Notes: a model not told the origin generated them from the sequence alone. DNA of 64,000 nt from Vibrio mediterranei (GCF_900088415.1 NZ_FLLQ01000003.1:62001-126000); one strand, 5' to 3'; shown: positions 8,266 through 18,989, counted from the stretch's first letter. Made by a program: numbers and translations.

Positions 8266-10827
8266 CTATAACAAACGTTTCAGACGATATAGCTCTTCCA
8301 ATGCCTGTCTCGGTGTTAGATCGTCGGGGTCGATTTGTGCCAGAGCTTCTTCAACTTCGCTTGGCTCTGGAATCAAACTCAACTGATTGGCAATGTCGAC
8401 TTGTGGAGAATCGTTGGTCGTTGGCTTTTGACCTAATTGTTCCAACTGAGTGAGTTTTTGTCTCGCATTCTTTATGACCGCTTTTGGTACACCGGCCAAT
8501 CCGGCGACAGCAAGGCCGTAGGATTTACTCGCCGCTCCTTCTTGAACCGCGTGCATAAAGGCGATGGAGTCACCATGCTCTACCGCATCAAGGTGAACGT
8601 TAGCGAGATGTGGTAGCTGGTTTGGCATTTCGGTCAGTTCAAAATAGTGGGTCGCAAACAAGGTCATAGCGCCAACTTTGGTCGCTAGCCATTCAGCACT
8701 TGCCCACGCTAGCGATAGACCGTCATAGGTGCTGGTACCACGGCCGATTTCATCCATTAACACCAAGCTGTTTTCTGTCGCATTGTGTAAGATGTTTGCC
8801 GTTTCGGTCATCTCGACCATGAACGTAGAACGACCAGAGGCAAGATCATCGGATGCCCCAATACGCGTAAAGATGCGATCCAGTGAACCGATTTCAGCGG
8901 ACTCTGCAGGGACATAAGAGCCAATGTGAGCCATCAGTGCAATCAGTGCCGTTTGGCGCATATAGGTCGACTTACCACCCATATTCGGACCGGTAATGAT
9001 TAACATTTTTCGCTCTGGGTTGAGCGAGATAGGGTTGGCAATGAATGGCTCATCCATCACCTGTTCAACGACAGGGTGGCGGCCACCTTGAATCAGAATA
9101 CCGGCATTGTCACTGAGGACTGGGCGACAATAATCGAGACTTTCAGCACGCTCAGCTAGGTTTTGCAAAACGTCTAATTGCGATAGCGCTGAAGCTAGAT
9201 TTTGCAGTTGCTCCAACTGTGGCAGCAACAAATCAAACAGCTCTTCCCATAGCTTCTTCTCAATTGCCAACGCTTTAGACTTAGAGTTAAGCACTTTATC
9301 TTCATGCTCTTTTAACTCTGGAATAATATAGCGTTCGGCATTCTTCAAGGTTTGGCGGCGCACATAGTGCGGTGGTACTAGGTGACTTTGACCGCGACTG
9401 ACTTGAATGTAGAAGCCGTGTACATTGTTGTAACCAACCTTCAGGGTGTCGATACCGTGGCGATCTCGTTCATCATGCTCCAGTTTCTCAAGGTAAGCCG
9501 TCGCACCATTAGCTAAATCACGCCACTCGTCCAATTCGGCATTGTAGCCATCAGCAATGACGCCACCATCGCGAATTACTACGGGTGGGTTTTCTTTGAT
9601 AGCGCGCTCAAGCAGTTCTGCCATGCTGTCAATAGGTGCGGAGTATTGAGCCAGTTGCAGCAAGTATGGGTGAGCAACGGTTTCAAGACTTAGTGCCAGC
9701 TCGGGCAAGAGGTTCAGAGCACTGCGTAATCGAGCCATATCTCGTGGCCTTGCAGAGCGAAGTGCCAAACGTGCCAAGATACGCTCGATATCACCAATTT
9801 GTTTCAACGTAGGCGAAAGCTCGGTATACAACGCATCTTGTTTGAGTTCTGAGATAGCATCAAGGCGATAGTTCAAAGTCTTAATACAGCGCATCGGTTG
9901 ATGGATCCAGCGCTTCAGCATTCGGCTACCCATTGCTGTTGCGGTGTGATCCAAGACTTCGGCTAACGTGTTGTCTTGTCCGCCCGACAAATTCTGAGTT
10001 AGCTCAAGGTTGCGACGCGTGGCTGCATCAAGTACTACAGATTGGTCTTGGCTCACTAGCGTCAATGAACGGATGTGTGGTAGAGCCGTGCGCTGAGTAT
10101 CTTTAACATACTGAATTAAACAACCTGCAGCGCAGAGTCCAAGTTCGCATTTCTCGACCCCAAACCCAATAAGATCTTTGGTACCAAACTGCTGATTCAG
10201 TTGCTGCCTTGCCGTATCAATCTCAAACTCCCAAATTGGACGACGGCGATTACCATTGCGGTTAGCCATCAGTTCAACGGGTTCAAAATCCTCAGGGAAT
10301 AACAACTCTTTAGGTGCCGTGCGTTGCAGTTCTGCCAACATCGCTTCTTCGGTACTAGGTTCACAAAGTTGAAAGCGACCTGAGGTAATATCTAGCGTGG
10401 CATAGCCAAATTTACCGTTTTGGTGGTAGATTGCGGCAATTAGGTTATCCAATCGTTCCGATAGTAAGGCTTCATCTGAAACGGTTCCTGGCGTGACAAT
10501 TCGAACCACGCGACGCTCTACTGGACCTTTACTGGTAGCAGGGTCGCCAACTTGCTCGCAGATAGCGACAGATTCGCCCAGTTGAACCAGTTTTGCTAAG
10601 TAGCCTTCCACGGCATGGAAAGGGACACCGGCCATTGGAATAGGCTCGCCCGCGGATGCGCCCCGTTTGGTTAGAGAAATATCGAGCAGTTGAGACGCAC
10701 GTTTCGCGTCGTCATAAAAGAGCTCGTAAAAATCACCCATTCGGTAGAAAAGCAGGATATCTGGATTCTCGGCTTTGAGTTTCAGATATTGCTGCATCAT
10801 TGGCGTATGTTTTTGTTCCGCTTTCAC
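8266..10827 (-). CDS. mutS: DNA mismatch repair protein MutS
   Basis: MutS recognises mismatches and recruits MutL. With a GTG start at 10827 the protein is 853 residues, equal to E. coli MutS. The mismatch-reading GDFYE motif is at 31-35 and Walker [10 protein letters not shown] at 613-621. Walker [13 protein letters not shown] follows, and the helix-turn-helix/dimer region precedes the C-terminal tetramer segment. The frame is open back to 10935 (36 more codons starting MTTTPSHR), but that extension is not family-like and overlaps the divergent pncC promoter region. The GTG start has only a weak ribosome site, so the exact start is uncertain. Confidence 0.95.
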   Translation of the reverse strand: MKAEQKHTPMMQQYLKLKAENPDILLFYRMGDFYELFYDDAKRASQLLDISLTKRGASAGEPIPMAGVPFHAVEGYLAKLVQLGESVAICEQVGDPATSKGPVERRVVRIVTPGTVSDEALLSERLDNLIAAIYHQNGKFGYATLDITSGRFQLCEPSTEEAMLAELQRTAPKELLFPEDFEPVELMANRNGNRRRPIWEFEIDTARQQLNQQFGTKDLIGFGVEKCELGLCAAGCLIQYVKDTQRTALPHIRSLTLVSQDQSVVLDAATRRNLELTQNLSGGQDNTLAEVLDHTATAMGSRMLKRWIHQPMRCIKTLNYRLDAISELKQDALYTELSPTLKQIGDIERILARLALRSARPRDMARLRSALNLLPELALSLETVAHPYLLQLAQYSAPIDSMAELLERAIKENPPVVIRDGGVIADGYNAELDEWRDLANGATAYLEKLEHDERDRHGIDTLKVGYNNVHGFYIQVSRGQSHLVPPHYVRRQTLKNAERYIIPELKEHEDKVLNSKSKALAIEKKLWEELFDLLLPQLEQLQNLASALSQLDVLQNLAERAESLDYCRPVLSDNAGILIQGGRHPVVEQVMDEPFIANPISLNPERKMLIITGPNMGGKSTYMRQTALIALMAHIGSYVPAESAEIGSLDRIFTRIGASDDLASGRSTFMVEMTETANILHNATENSLVLMDEIGRGTSTYDGLSLAWASAEWLATKVGAMTLFATHYFELTEMPNQLPHLANVHLDAVEHGDSIAFMHAVQEGAASKSYGLAVAGLAGVPKAVIKNARQKLTQLEQLGQKPTTNDSPQVDIANQLSLIPEPSEVEEALAQIDPDDLTPRQALEELYRLKRLL

Positions 10828-10962
10828 TGTCACATCTTTAGCTGCTTGTTTCAATTGCTGCTTAGGATACGTGAAACCGACGTGAGCGAAAAGGGAATAT
10901 AAAAAAGTGGCTCTATGGCTTGGGGTCGTTGTCAAACATTGAGTTGTTTAGGAGTTTGCTAG

Positions 10963-11463
10963 ATGAACACTATTGAAGAGTTAAGTTTCAACCTAGGCGC
11001 GTTACTCGAACAGAAAAATCATATCCTTGTGACCGCGGAGTCTTGTACTGGTGGCGGTGTGGCGACGGCAATCACTGATATTGCTGGTAGCTCTGCGTGG
11101 TTTGATCGAGCATTTGTTACTTACAGCAACGACGCAAAAATCGATATGCTTGGCGTCGCAACTGAAACCCTTGGACAGAATGGAGCGGTGAGTGAAGCCG
11201 TTGTTGTTGAAATGGCACAGGGTGCGCTGCAGCATTCTAAAGGGACGCTTAGCGTTGCCATTAGTGGAATTGCTGGTCCTGGAGGGGGGAGTGAAGACAA
11301 ACCGGTAGGAACCGTTTGCTTTGCGTGGGCTTCACAACAAGGTTGGCTCAAGGTCGAAACCTGTTTGTTTGAAGGTGACCGAGCCGCAGTACGTCAGCAA
11401 GCTGTAATGCATGCGCTATTGATATTGTATCGTCACGTATTGGAAGACGAGCCTTACTGTTAA
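10963..11463 (+). CDS. pncC: Nicotinamide-nucleotide amidohydrolase PncC (CinA C-terminal domain type)
   Basis: PncC deamidates nicotinamide mononucleotide to nicotinate mononucleotide, recycling pyridine nucleotide released by DNA ligase. The 166-residue single-domain protein has the family motifs TAESCTGG (24-31), NGAVSE and SGIAGPGGG...KPVGTV. GGAG lies eight bases before ATG. It lies just upstream of recA, as in E. coli (ygaD-recA), and is divergent from mutS. Confidence 0.92.
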   Translation: MNTIEELSFNLGALLEQKNHILVTAESCTGGGVATAITDIAGSSAWFDRAFVTYSNDAKIDMLGVATETLGQNGAVSEAVVVEMAQGALQHSKGTLSVAISGIAGPGGGSEDKPVGTVCFAWASQQGWLKVETCLFEGDRAAVRQQAVMHALLILYRHVLEDEPYC

Positions 11464-11525
11464 CAAAATAACACTCGCGGCATCAACGATTTGCTGTTTG
11501 TGTCGGAAAAATTTTCATACAGGTA

Positions 11526-11553
11526 TAGACACTGTATGAATCAACAGTATAAT
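11526..11553 (+). promoter_or_regulatory. recA promoter with LexA (SOS) box
   Basis: A perfect CTGT-N8-ACAG SOS box (11532-11547) lies between a -35-like TAGACA (11526-11531) and -10 TATAAT (11548-11553) with a 16-base spacer, as in the E. coli recA promoter. A second half-site-like stretch with CATACAG lies just upstream. Confidence 0.9.
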
Positions 11554-11660
11554 AAAACCATATCGCGATGCTTTTATGCATCGCTCACTAATTAGAAAAC
11601 TGCCAAAGCAAGTAACTTGCGTAGAGCCTATATCCGTAAAGGATAGTTGTGGAGAAAGTA

Positions 11661-12698
11661 ATGGACGAGAATAAACAAAAGGCGTTAGCCGCTGCATTAG
11701 GTCAGATTGAAAAGCAATTTGGTAAAGGCTCGATTATGCGCCTTGGTGATAACCGCACCATGGACGTTGAAACCATTTCAACAGGTTCACTTTCTCTAGA
11801 TATCGCTCTAGGTGCTGGTGGTCTTCCTATGGGTCGTATCGTAGAAATCTACGGTCCTGAATCATCAGGTAAAACAACGTTAACGCTAGAGTGTATTGCC
11901 GCGGCACAGAAGCAAGGTAAAACATGTGCGTTTATCGATGCAGAACATGCCCTAGACCCAATCTACGCGAAGAAGCTTGGTGTTGATATTGATTCGTTAC
12001 TTGTCTCTCAACCAGATACAGGTGAGCAAGCTCTAGAAATCTGTGATGCACTAGCACGCTCTGGTGCTATTGACGTGATGGTAGTCGACTCTGTTGCGGC
12101 TCTAACGCCAAAAGCAGAGATTGAAGGTGAAATGGGCGATAGCCACATGGGTCTTCAAGCGCGTATGCTTTCTCAAGCGATGCGCAAGCTAACTGGTAAC
12201 CTTAAGCAGTCTAACTGTATGTGTATCTTCATCAACCAAATCCGTATGAAGATTGGTGTTATGTTTGGTAACCCAGAAACGACAACAGGTGGTAACGCAC
12301 TTAAGTTCTACGCGTCTGTTCGTCTTGATATTCGTCGTACTGGTTCTATCAAAGAAGGTGACGAGGTTGTTGGTAACGAAACTCGCATCAAAGTTGTTAA
12401 GAACAAGATTGCAGCACCATTTAAACAAGCTGAGACTCAAATTCTATACGGCCAAGGTTTCAACCGTTATGGCGAGCTTATTGACCTAGGCGTTAAGCAC
12501 AAGCTTGTTGAAAAAGCGGGTGCATGGTACAGCTACAACGGCGATAAGATTGGTCAAGGTAAAGCGAACGCATGTAAATTCCTTCGCGAAAACCCAGAAG
12601 CGGCACAAACGATTGATGCGAAGCTTCGTGAAATGCTACTAACACCAGCACTGGAAGAAGCTCCAGAGCAAGGTGAAGCGCCAGCTGAAGAGTTGTAA
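11661..12698 (+). CDS. recA: Recombinase A
   Basis: RecA forms ATP-dependent filaments on single-stranded DNA for strand exchange and triggers LexA self-cleavage. The 345-residue protein has Walker A GPESSGKT (65-72), Walker [11 protein letters not shown], the loop-1/loop-2 segments [12 protein letters not shown] and [19 protein letters not shown], and an acidic C-terminal tail. The ATG at 11661 (GGAG nearby) is preferred over an in-frame GTG at 11649. Controlled by the SOS box upstream; recX follows. Confidence 0.98.
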   Translation: MDENKQKALAAALGQIEKQFGKGSIMRLGDNRTMDVETISTGSLSLDIALGAGGLPMGRIVEIYGPESSGKTTLTLECIAAAQKQGKTCAFIDAEHALDPIYAKKLGVDIDSLLVSQPDTGEQALEICDALARSGAIDVMVVDSVAALTPKAEIEGEMGDSHMGLQARMLSQAMRKLTGNLKQSNCMCIFINQIRMKIGVMFGNPETTTGGNALKFYASVRLDIRRTGSIKEGDEVVGNETRIKVVKNKIAAPFKQAETQILYGQGFNRYGELIDLGVKHKLVEKAGAWYSYNGDKIGQGKANACKFLRENPEAAQTIDAKLREMLLTPALEEAPEQGEAPAEEL

Positions 12699-12720
12699 GC
12701 GTTAACAACCTCATTGAGAT

Positions 12721-12746
12721 AAGCCCTGCAGAGCAGGGCTTTGTTG
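12721..12746 (+). terminator. Terminator or attenuator between recA and recX
   Basis: AAGCCCTGC-AGA-GCAGGGCTT followed by a weak T run (TTGTTG). Partial read-through would give low RecX relative to RecA, as known in E. coli. Confidence 0.7.
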
Positions 12747-12773
12747 TATCTGTACTTTGTTCGTCGAGTGACT

Positions 12774-13238
12774 ATGTTTCAACGAAAACCACCATCATTG
12801 TCAGCGAAAGAAGCCGCGATTCAATTGTTGAGTCGTCGAGATCATGGTGAGTATGAGCTTTATCAAAAACTTGCTTTTAAAGGCTACGAAGAATCTGAAG
12901 TAGAAGCGGCGTTAGATTTTTGTCGTGATTGTCGCTATTTGGATGACTTGCGTTTTGCCAAGAGCCAAATTCGTCAGCATGTATACAAGGGTCATGGTGA
13001 GCGTAGAATTCGCCAAGAATTAAACCAAAAGCGCGTCTCAGATTCTGTCGTTGATGAAGCGATGTTAGAGGAGCAAGTGGACTGGTTTGAGTTGGCTAAA
13101 ACAACGGCGGAGAAAAAGTTTCGACTCGGAAAATCAAAAGATCCGAAAGAATACGCCAAACAAGTGCGCTTTTTGCAGTATCGAGGTTACACATTTGAAC
13201 AGATTAACTATGCACTAAATGCTCTTGAGAATCCTTAG
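12774..13238 (+). CDS. recX: Regulatory protein RecX
   Basis: RecX caps RecA filaments and inhibits recombinase activity. The 154-residue protein is built of three-helix repeats, with the motifs [20 protein letters not shown], and [10 protein letters not shown]. The ATG at 12774 was chosen because an in-frame TTG at 12741 falls inside the recA terminator. Its position immediately after recA confirms the assignment. Confidence 0.9.
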   Translation: MFQRKPPSLSAKEAAIQLLSRRDHGEYELYQKLAFKGYEESEVEAALDFCRDCRYLDDLRFAKSQIRQHVYKGHGERRIRQELNQKRVSDSVVDEAMLEEQVDWFELAKTTAEKKFRLGKSKDPKEYAKQVRFLQYRGYTFEQINYALNALENP

Positions 13239-13385
13239 TTCACCTGCAACCACTTGTCCTAACGCGATTAATCTCTAATTTCTTCCAGTTTCCTGCCTTT
13301 TTTACCAGAATACTAGGCGAATCCTTACTCATGGGGTTACAATACGTCCCCAAAATCTAACTCGAATTATTTCAGGAAGAGCTGC

Positions 13386-15971
13386 ATGTACATGAGCACA
13401 GACGAGGTTCGCAACGCGTTCCTTAAGTTCTTTGAGAGCAAAGGGCACCAAATCGTAGACAGTTCATCGTTGGTTCCACACGATGACCCAACTCTGCTTT
13501 TCACCAACGCCGGTATGAACCAGTTTAAAGACTGTTTCCTTGGCTTAGAAAAGCGTAACTACACTCGTGCCACTACGGCCCAGCGTTGTGTTCGCGCTGG
13601 TGGTAAGCACAACGACCTTGAGAACGTTGGCTTCACTGCTCGTCACCATACTTTCTTTGAGATGCTGGGTAACTTCAGCTTTGGTGACTACTTCAAAGAA
13701 GATGCTATCAGCTTTGCTTGGGAGTTCTTAACAGAAACGTTGAAACTGCCAAAAGATCGCCTACTTGTAACGGTTTATGAAACCGACGATGAAGCGTTTG
13801 AAATCTGGAACAAGCAAATTGGCGTGCCAGCGGATCGCATTGTTCGCATTGGCGACAAGAAAGGCGGCAAGCCATACGAGTCAGACAACTTCTGGCAAAT
13901 GGGTGATACTGGTCCTTGTGGTCCATGTACAGAAATTTTCTATGATCACGGTGAGCACATCTGGGGTGGTCGTCCTGGTACTCCTGAAGAAGATGGTGAC
14001 CGATTCATCGAGATCTGGAACAACGTATTTATGCAGTTCAACCGTCATGCAGACGGTACTATGGAACCGCTACCTAAACCATCGGTTGATACTGGTATGG
14101 GTATTGAGCGTATTTCTGCCATCATGCAAGGCGTTCACTCAAACTACGAAATCGATGTGTTCCAAACATTGATCAAAGCAGCAGCTGAAGTTATTGGTTA
14201 CCAAGATTTATCAAACCAATCTCTACGTGTAATTGCAGATCATATCCGTTCATGTTCATTCCTAATCGTTGACGGTGTGATGCCATCTAACGAAGGTCGT
14301 GGTTACGTACTACGTCGTATCATTCGCCGTGCAGTTCGTCACGGTAACAAGCTCGGTGCGCAAGGTGCATTCTTCCACAAGCTTGTTGGTACTCTTGCCT
14401 CTGTTATGGGGAGTGCGGGCGAAGAACTTAAGAAGCAACAAGCCGTTGTTGAAAAAGTACTTCGCATCGAGGAAGAGAACTTCGGGCGTACTCTTGAACG
14501 TGGTATGACAATCCTGACAGAAGCTCTTGATAACCTTGGTGATGAAAAGGTTCTTGATGGCGAGACAGTATTCAAGCTCTATGACACTTACGGCTTCCCA
14601 GCAGATCTAACTAACGATGTGGCTCGTGAACGTGAGTTTACTATCGATGAAGAAGGCTTTGAGAAAGCGATGGAAGCACAGCGTCAGCGTGCTCGTGAAG
14701 CCGGTCAGTTTGGCACGGACTACAATGCTGCGATTAAAGTCGATACCGACACTGAATTCTGCGGTTACACAGGCACAGAAGGTTCAAGTTCTGTTGCTGC
14801 TATGTTTGTTGAAGGCGCAGAAGTTGATGCGCTATCAGCGGGCGACAAAGCAATTGTGGTGCTAGAACAAACGCCGTTCTATGCAGAGTCAGGTGGTCAG
14901 TGTGGTGATGCAGGTGTACTGAAAACAGCGGCAGGTCTATTCAAAGTAGAAGATACCCAAAAACTGGGCAACGCGATTGCACACCATGGTGAGCTTGTCG
15001 AAGGTGTTCTAGCAAAAGGTGATGAAGTCGAGGCGATTGTTGATGCACAGCGTCGTGCTGCTATTTCATTGAATCACTCTGCAACTCACTTGTTGCACGC
15101 TGCACTGCGCCAAGTACTTGGTGAGCACGTTACACAGAAAGGTTCTTTGGTGAAGCCTGATAACTTACGTTTCGACTTCTCTCACTTAGAAGCGATGACG
15201 AAAGCAGAGATCAAAGAAGTTGAACGTCTGGTTAACGCGCAGATTCGCACTAACCACGTTATTGAAACTAACGTGATGGATATCGAATCAGCGAAAGCCA
15301 AAGGAGCGATGGCTCTGTTTGGTGAGAAGTACGATGACGAAGTTCGTGTTCTATCTATGGGTGACTTCTCAACTGAGCTTTGTGGTGGTATTCACGCAAG
15401 CAATACAGGTGATATTGGTCTGTTCAAGATTACATCGGAAGGTGGTATTGCTGCTGGTATTCGTCGTATCGAAGCCGTCACTGGTGAAGCGGCACTAGAC
15501 GCTATCGAAGCTCAAGCTTCTCAATATGAAGAGAAACTAACTGATGCGGCAAGTAAAGCTAAGTCATTAGAAAAAGAGATTCAGCAACTGAAAGATAAAC
15601 TTGCAGCGGTTGAAAGTGCCAACATTATGGGCAAAGTAGAAGAGATTGCGGGTACGCAAGTTCTTGTTGCAGCTCTAGAAGGTGCTGATAGCAAGAACCT
15701 TCGTACTATGATGGACAATGCGAAAAACCAAATGGGCAGCGGTATTGCGTTTATTGCGAACGTAGCAGATGGCAAAATTGGTTTGATTGCAGGTGTGACG
15801 AAAGACCTTACAGGCAAAGTAAAAGCAGGCGACCTTGTTAAGATGGTTGCCGAGCAAGTTGGCGGTAAGGGCGGTGGTCGTCCTGATATGGCGCAAGCAG
15901 GGGGCTCTGATGTTGAAGCGCTACCTGAAGCGTTAAAATCGATTCGTAGCTGGTTAGAAGAGCGTCTATAA
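13386..15971 (+). CDS. alaS: Alanyl-tRNA synthetase
   Basis: Charges tRNA-Ala. The 861-residue protein has, in order, the class II catalytic core ([47 protein letters not shown]), the tRNA-recognition region, and the editing domain with zinc-site HSATH and CGGIH. A coiled C-Ala region with [15 protein letters not shown] comes last. AGGAAGAG precedes the ATG. Order alaS-lysC-csrA is conserved in vibrios. Terminator follows. Confidence 0.98.
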   Translation: MYMSTDEVRNAFLKFFESKGHQIVDSSSLVPHDDPTLLFTNAGMNQFKDCFLGLEKRNYTRATTAQRCVRAGGKHNDLENVGFTARHHTFFEMLGNFSFGDYFKEDAISFAWEFLTETLKLPKDRLLVTVYETDDEAFEIWNKQIGVPADRIVRIGDKKGGKPYESDNFWQMGDTGPCGPCTEIFYDHGEHIWGGRPGTPEEDGDRFIEIWNNVFMQFNRHADGTMEPLPKPSVDTGMGIERISAIMQGVHSNYEIDVFQTLIKAAAEVIGYQDLSNQSLRVIADHIRSCSFLIVDGVMPSNEGRGYVLRRIIRRAVRHGNKLGAQGAFFHKLVGTLASVMGSAGEELKKQQAVVEKVLRIEEENFGRTLERGMTILTEALDNLGDEKVLDGETVFKLYDTYGFPADLTNDVAREREFTIDEEGFEKAMEAQRQRAREAGQFGTDYNAAIKVDTDTEFCGYTGTEGSSSVAAMFVEGAEVDALSAGDKAIVVLEQTPFYAESGGQCGDAGVLKTAAGLFKVEDTQKLGNAIAHHGELVEGVLAKGDEVEAIVDAQRRAAISLNHSATHLLHAALRQVLGEHVTQKGSLVKPDNLRFDFSHLEAMTKAEIKEVERLVNAQIRTNHVIETNVMDIESAKAKGAMALFGEKYDDEVRVLSMGDFSTELCGGIHASNTGDIGLFKITSEGGIAAGIRRIEAVTGEAALDAIEAQASQYEEKLTDAASKAKSLEKEIQQLKDKLAAVESANIMGKVEEIAGTQVLVAALEGADSKNLRTMMDNAKNQMGSGIAFIANVADGKIGLIAGVTKDLTGKVKAGDLVKMVAEQVGGKGGGRPDMAQAGGSDVEALPEALKSIRSWLEERL

Positions 15972-15992
15972 CTCTTTAATCGACATCATAAA

Positions 15993-16025
15993 ATGCCCAA
16001 TCAATGTACGTTGATTGGGCATTGT
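15993..16025 (+). terminator. Rho-independent terminator of alaS
   Basis: A 12-bp perfect stem (ATGCCCAATCAA/TTGATTGGGCAT) with a six-base loop, then TTGTTGCTTTT. Confidence 0.8.
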
Positions 16026-16189
16026 TGCTTTTGGTCTCGGTGCATTTAAAGTACGAATTGCATAATACTCTGCTGAAGAGCTGATTTAATAAGTGTGCGT
16101 GTGGACGTCGCTTAATATAAGGGAGCGGCTAAATTGGCCGTAATTTCAAAAATCGACAACGTAAAGTTGTCTTGGGAAGGTGAAGACTG

Positions 16190-17377
16190 GTGAAAAGACC
16201 ACTAATCGTGCAAAAGTTCGGTGGAACTTCTGTTGGCTCTGTAGAACGCATTCACAATGTTGCAGAGCACGTAATTCGAGCTAAAGCGTCGGGCAAACAA
16301 GTTGTTGTTGTCGTATCTGCGATGTCAGGAGAAACCAATCGATTGGTTGATCTGGCTAAACAGATCGACAAAGTACCCAATGTTCGTGAACTGGATGTCT
16401 TGTTATCTGCCGGTGAGCAAATTTCTATGGCATTGCTATCCATGACGTTAAGTAAACTTGGACACGCTGCGGTTTCTCTCACTGGCGGACAGGCAAGAAT
16501 TACCACTAACAACAACCACAACAACGCAACGATTAGTAGTATTGATACCAGTGTGATTGATGACTATTTGGCTCAGGACAAAATTGTCATTGTGGCGGGC
16601 TTTCAAGGCGTGAATGAAATTGGTGACATTACGACTCTAGGTCGAGGTGGCTCTGATACGACGGCGGTCGCGTTAGCCGGAGCGCTTGAAGCTCAAGAGT
16701 GTCAGATATTCACAGACGTTGATGGCGTTTACAGTTGCGACCCAAGAATTGTCAGTAAAGCAGAAAGGCTTGATACCATTGATTTTCCTACCATGCATGA
16801 AATGGCACACAAAGGGGCGAAAGTCTTACATTTGCCTTGTGTTGCTTATGCATGGAAACATCAAGTGCCGCTTCGTGTGTTGTCGAGTTTCGAACCGGGC
16901 GAAGGGACCTTAGTAGCTGGCATGGAATCGAGGCCTGGAATTAGCGGCTTAGCAATACGAAAACAAATAATGGCTCTATGTATGATGGCAGAGCACGCTG
17001 ATATCGTTGATAAACAGCGCCAAATGCTAGGGGTTGATGATTGCCATTGGGTGACAGATTCCACCTACAAGCAATTGTTAGTGGGCCAAGAGTGTTGCGA
17101 TAAGCTTCGACTGGTTATTGATGAGAAAGTGGTAGCGACTCAAGAGGTTGCGTTATTGACGCTTGTTGGCGCCGATGCAAAGGCGCAAGCATCACAATAT
17201 CAACAACTTCTCAACTTATCAGACATATCTGTTCTACACTTTTGTGAGGATAAGCACTCAATTACGTTAGTAATGGAACCGGGAGCTATCGACAAAGCGG
17301 CTAACGTACTGCATGATAACTACATTATCACCAGTGAATCCGTTATGAGAGAAGAAAAACAGGTACATTTGGGGTAA
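16190..17377 (+). CDS. lysC: Aspartate kinase (LysC type)
   Basis: Phosphorylates aspartate at the head of the lysine/threonine/methionine pathway. The 395-residue protein has the kinase motifs KFGGTSVG (9-16), VSAMSGETN, SAGEQIS, GRGGSDTTA and TDVDGVY. The C-terminal regulatory half (after about 235) lacks easily recognised ACT-domain signatures such as the usual isoleucine-rich repeats, so feedback control may differ. GTG start with GGAAGG about nine bases upstream. The 165-base leader after the alaS terminator has two small hairpins (16126-16140 and 16155-16171); I do not recognise a lysine riboswitch. Confidence 0.9.
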   Translation: MKRPLIVQKFGGTSVGSVERIHNVAEHVIRAKASGKQVVVVVSAMSGETNRLVDLAKQIDKVPNVRELDVLLSAGEQISMALLSMTLSKLGHAAVSLTGGQARITTNNNHNNATISSIDTSVIDDYLAQDKIVIVAGFQGVNEIGDITTLGRGGSDTTAVALAGALEAQECQIFTDVDGVYSCDPRIVSKAERLDTIDFPTMHEMAHKGAKVLHLPCVAYAWKHQVPLRVLSSFEPGEGTLVAGMESRPGISGLAIRKQIMALCMMAEHADIVDKQRQMLGVDDCHWVTDSTYKQLLVGQECCDKLRLVIDEKVVATQEVALLTLVGADAKAQASQYQQLLNLSDISVLHFCEDKHSITLVMEPGAIDKAANVLHDNYIITSESVMREEKQVHLG

Positions 17378-17469
17378 ATACTTTTCATAAGATAGTTTAC
17401 GAAAATATAACTTTTGTTGGATAATAAGTTTCGTAGCAAGATAATTAGAGAATACTCAAGGAGCAAAGA

Positions 17470-17667
17470 ATGCTGATTCTGACTCGCCGTGTTGGCGAAA
17501 CGTTGATGATTGGTGATGAAGTCACTGTTACTGTACTAGGTGTTAAAGGTAACCAAGTTCGCATTGGTGTTAACGCTCCCAAAGAAGTTTCAGTGCATCG
17601 TGAAGAAATTTACATGCGCATTCAGGCGGAAAAAGGAAATGGTAACGTTGCTTCAGGCAACTACTAA
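17470..17667 (+). CDS. csrA: Carbon storage regulator CsrA
   Basis: CsrA is a dimeric RNA-binding protein that represses or activates translation at GGA motifs and controls glycolysis, motility and virulence traits. The 65-residue sequence begins [20 protein letters not shown] and has the RNA-contact segment VSVHREEIY, as in E. coli. AAGGAG lies before the ATG; this Shine-Dalgarno contains a GGA that could serve autoregulation. Followed by a terminator and the tRNA cluster. Confidence 0.97.
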   Translation: MLILTRRVGETLMIGDEVTVTVLGVKGNQVRIGVNAPKEVSVHREEIYMRIQAEKGNGNVASGNY

Positions 17668-17680
17668 TCCAAACTGAGAG

Positions 17681-17704
17681 GGCTGGCGTTATGCCGGCCT
17701 TTTT
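17681..17704 (+). terminator. Rho-independent terminator of csrA
   Basis: GGCTGGC-GTTAT-GCCGGCC followed by TTTTT, 13 bases after the csrA stop. Confidence 0.9.
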
Positions 17705-17833
17705 GTTGCACAAAATTCGTCGCTTAATAGAGGCACTAAGTCGGATTTTGTGTAGGAAAGCTACGATTAAATGGTGGTTTGGTTAATTTGCCAACGCTTA
17801 GTCTGTTTTTTCCTAATTTTACCAAGAAAATGT

Positions 17834-17861
17834 TTGACTTATTTTTGGTAAATCGTAATAT
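17834..17861 (+). promoter_or_regulatory. Promoter of the tRNA-Ser/tRNA-Arg cluster
   Basis: -35 TTGACT (17834-17839), 16-base spacer, -10 TAATAT (17856-17861), followed by a GC-rich discriminator (GTGCCTCCGC) of the kind found at stringently controlled stable-RNA promoters. Confidence 0.75.
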
Positions 17862-17876
17862 GTGCCTCCGCAAGAC

Positions 17877-17969
17877 GGTGAGGTGGCCGAGAGGCTGAAG
17901 GCGCTCCCCTGCTAAGGGAGTATACGGTTTGTAGCCGTATCGAGGGTTCGAATCCCTCCCTCACCGCCA
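17877..17969 (+). tRNA. serV: tRNA-Ser (GCT)
   Basis: 93 nt including encoded CCA. Acceptor GGTGAGG/CCTCACC, anticodon GCT in the loop CTGCTAA, long variable arm (TACGG...CCGTA) typical of serine tRNA, T-arm GGTTCGAATCC. First gene of the cluster; matches the csrA-serV order of E. coli. Confidence 0.97.
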
Positions 17970-18014
17970 TTCTTGCGAAGTGTTGTATAACACTGTTCTT
18001 ATTGAACATATTGC

Positions 18015-18091
18015 GCGCTCGTAGCTCAGCTGGATAGAGTACCTGGCTACGAACCAGGCGGTCGAAGGTTCGAATCCTTCCGAGCGCGCCA
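18015..18091 (+). tRNA. tRNA-Arg (ACG), copy 1
   Basis: 77 nt with encoded CCA. Acceptor GCGCTCG/CGAGCGC, D-arm GCTCAGCTGGATAGAGT, anticodon ACG in CTACGAA (A34 expected to be edited to inosine), T-arm GGTTCGAATCC. Confidence 0.97.
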
Positions 18092-18117
18092 TTTCTCTCT
18101 TCGGAAAGAAATACTGC

Positions 18118-18210
18118 GGTGAGGTGGCCGAGAGGCTGAAGGCGCTCCCCTGCTAAGGGAGTATACGGTTTGTAGCCGTATCGAGGGTTCGAATCCCTCC
18201 CTCACCGCCA
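18118..18210 (+). tRNA. tRNA-Ser (GCT), copy 2
   Basis: Identical by eye to the copy at 17877, including the long variable arm and CCA end. The Ser-Arg pair appears to have been duplicated. Confidence 0.97.
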
Positions 18211-18279
18211 TTTATTGACTGTTTCAGTCAATTTTTTTGTTCAAAAAGAAATTAAATGTGATATGCTTCACAACCTTGC

Positions 18280-18356
18280 GCGCTCGTAGCTCAGCTGGAT
18301 AGAGTACCTGGCTACGAACCAGGCGGTCGAAGGTTCGAATCCTTCCGAGCGCGCCA
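18280..18356 (+). tRNA. tRNA-Arg (ACG), copy 2
   Basis: Same sequence as copy 1; preceded by a different 69-bp spacer that does not belong to the later tandem repeat. Confidence 0.97.
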
Positions 18357-18445
18357 TTCTTTTCGAATGATAGGTTAGGTAAAAGATTTAAGTGAGAACT
18401 TAATTCAACACCTGTTACGGCATAAGCTGTACAAAGACTTGTTGC

Positions 18446-18522
18446 GCGCTCGTAGCTCAGCTGGATAGAGTACCTGGCTACGAACCAGGCGGTCGAAGGT
18501 TCGAATCCTTCCGAGCGCGCCA
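18446..18522 (+). tRNA. tRNA-Arg (ACG), copy 3
   Basis: 77 nt, same sequence as copy 1; first tRNA of the 153-bp tandem array. Confidence 0.97.
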
Positions 18523-18598
18523 TTTATTTAGGTAAAAGACTTAAGTGAGAACTTAATTCAACACCTGTTATAGCATAAGCTGTACAAAGACTTGTTGC

Positions 18599-18675
18599 GC
18601 GCTCGTAGCTCAGCTGGATAGAGTACCTGGCTACGAACCAGGCGGTCGAAGGTTCGAATCCTTCCGAGCGCGCCA
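18599..18675 (+). tRNA. tRNA-Arg (ACG), copy 4
   Basis: 77 nt, same sequence as copy 1; second unit of the tandem array. Confidence 0.97.
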
Positions 18676-18751
18676 TTTATTTAGGTAAAAGACTTAAGTG
18701 AGAACTTAATTCAACACCTGTTATAGCATAAGCTGTACAAAGACTTGTTGC

Positions 18752-18828
18752 GCGCTCGTAGCTCAGCTGGATAGAGTACCTGGCTACGAACCAGGCGGTC
18801 GAAGGTTCGAATCCTTCCGAGCGCGCCA
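18752..18828 (+). tRNA. tRNA-Arg (ACG), copy 5
   Basis: 77 nt, same sequence as copy 1; third unit of the tandem array. Confidence 0.97.
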
Positions 18829-18904
18829 TTTATTTAGGTAAAAGACTTAAGTGAGAACTTAATTCAACGCCTGTTATAGCATAAGCTGTACAAAGACCTG
18901 TTGC

Positions 18905-18981
18905 GCGCTCGTAGCTCAGCTGGATAGAGTACCTGGCTACGAACCAGGCGGTCGAAGGTTCGAATCCTTCCGAGCGCGCCA
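18905..18981 (+). tRNA. tRNA-Arg (ACG), copy 6
   Basis: 77 nt, same sequence as copy 1; last unit, followed nine bases later by the operon terminator. Confidence 0.97.
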
Positions 18982-18989
18982 TTATTTAG

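Larger units (their letters stand above)
18370..18981 (+). repeat. Four-fold tandem repeat (153 bp) carrying tRNA-Arg genes
   Basis: Spacer plus tRNA repeats with starts of tRNA at 18446, 18599, 18752 and 18905, exactly 153 bp apart. The spacers (motif GAGAACTTAATTCAAC ... CATAAGCTGTACAAAGAC) differ at only a few bases, suggesting recent unequal crossing-over. Not a CRISPR: the unit is a tRNA gene. Confidence 0.93.

Noticed and set aside
8229..8453. 74-residue plus-strand frame at the mutS 3' end
   Set aside because: Lies mostly antisense to the MutS C terminus and has no ribosome site or family features.
10828..10935. 36-codon N-terminal extension of MutS
   Set aside because: The extension is not family-like; the GTG at 10827 gives the 853-residue length of E. 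coli MutS.
16023..16189. Lysine riboswitch before lysC
   Set aside because: The leader is too short for that class and none of its conserved junction sequence is visible.
18224..18523. 99-residue minus-strand frame across the tRNA genes (MARSEGFEPSTAWF...)
   Set aside because: It is the antisense of the tRNA-Arg repeats, a well-known false gene pattern, with internal sequence repeats that mirror the tRNA copies.
18370..18981. Regularly spaced repeats that could look like a CRISPR array
   Set aside because: The repeated units are complete tRNA-Arg genes with CCA ends and near-identical spacers; there are no cas genes.
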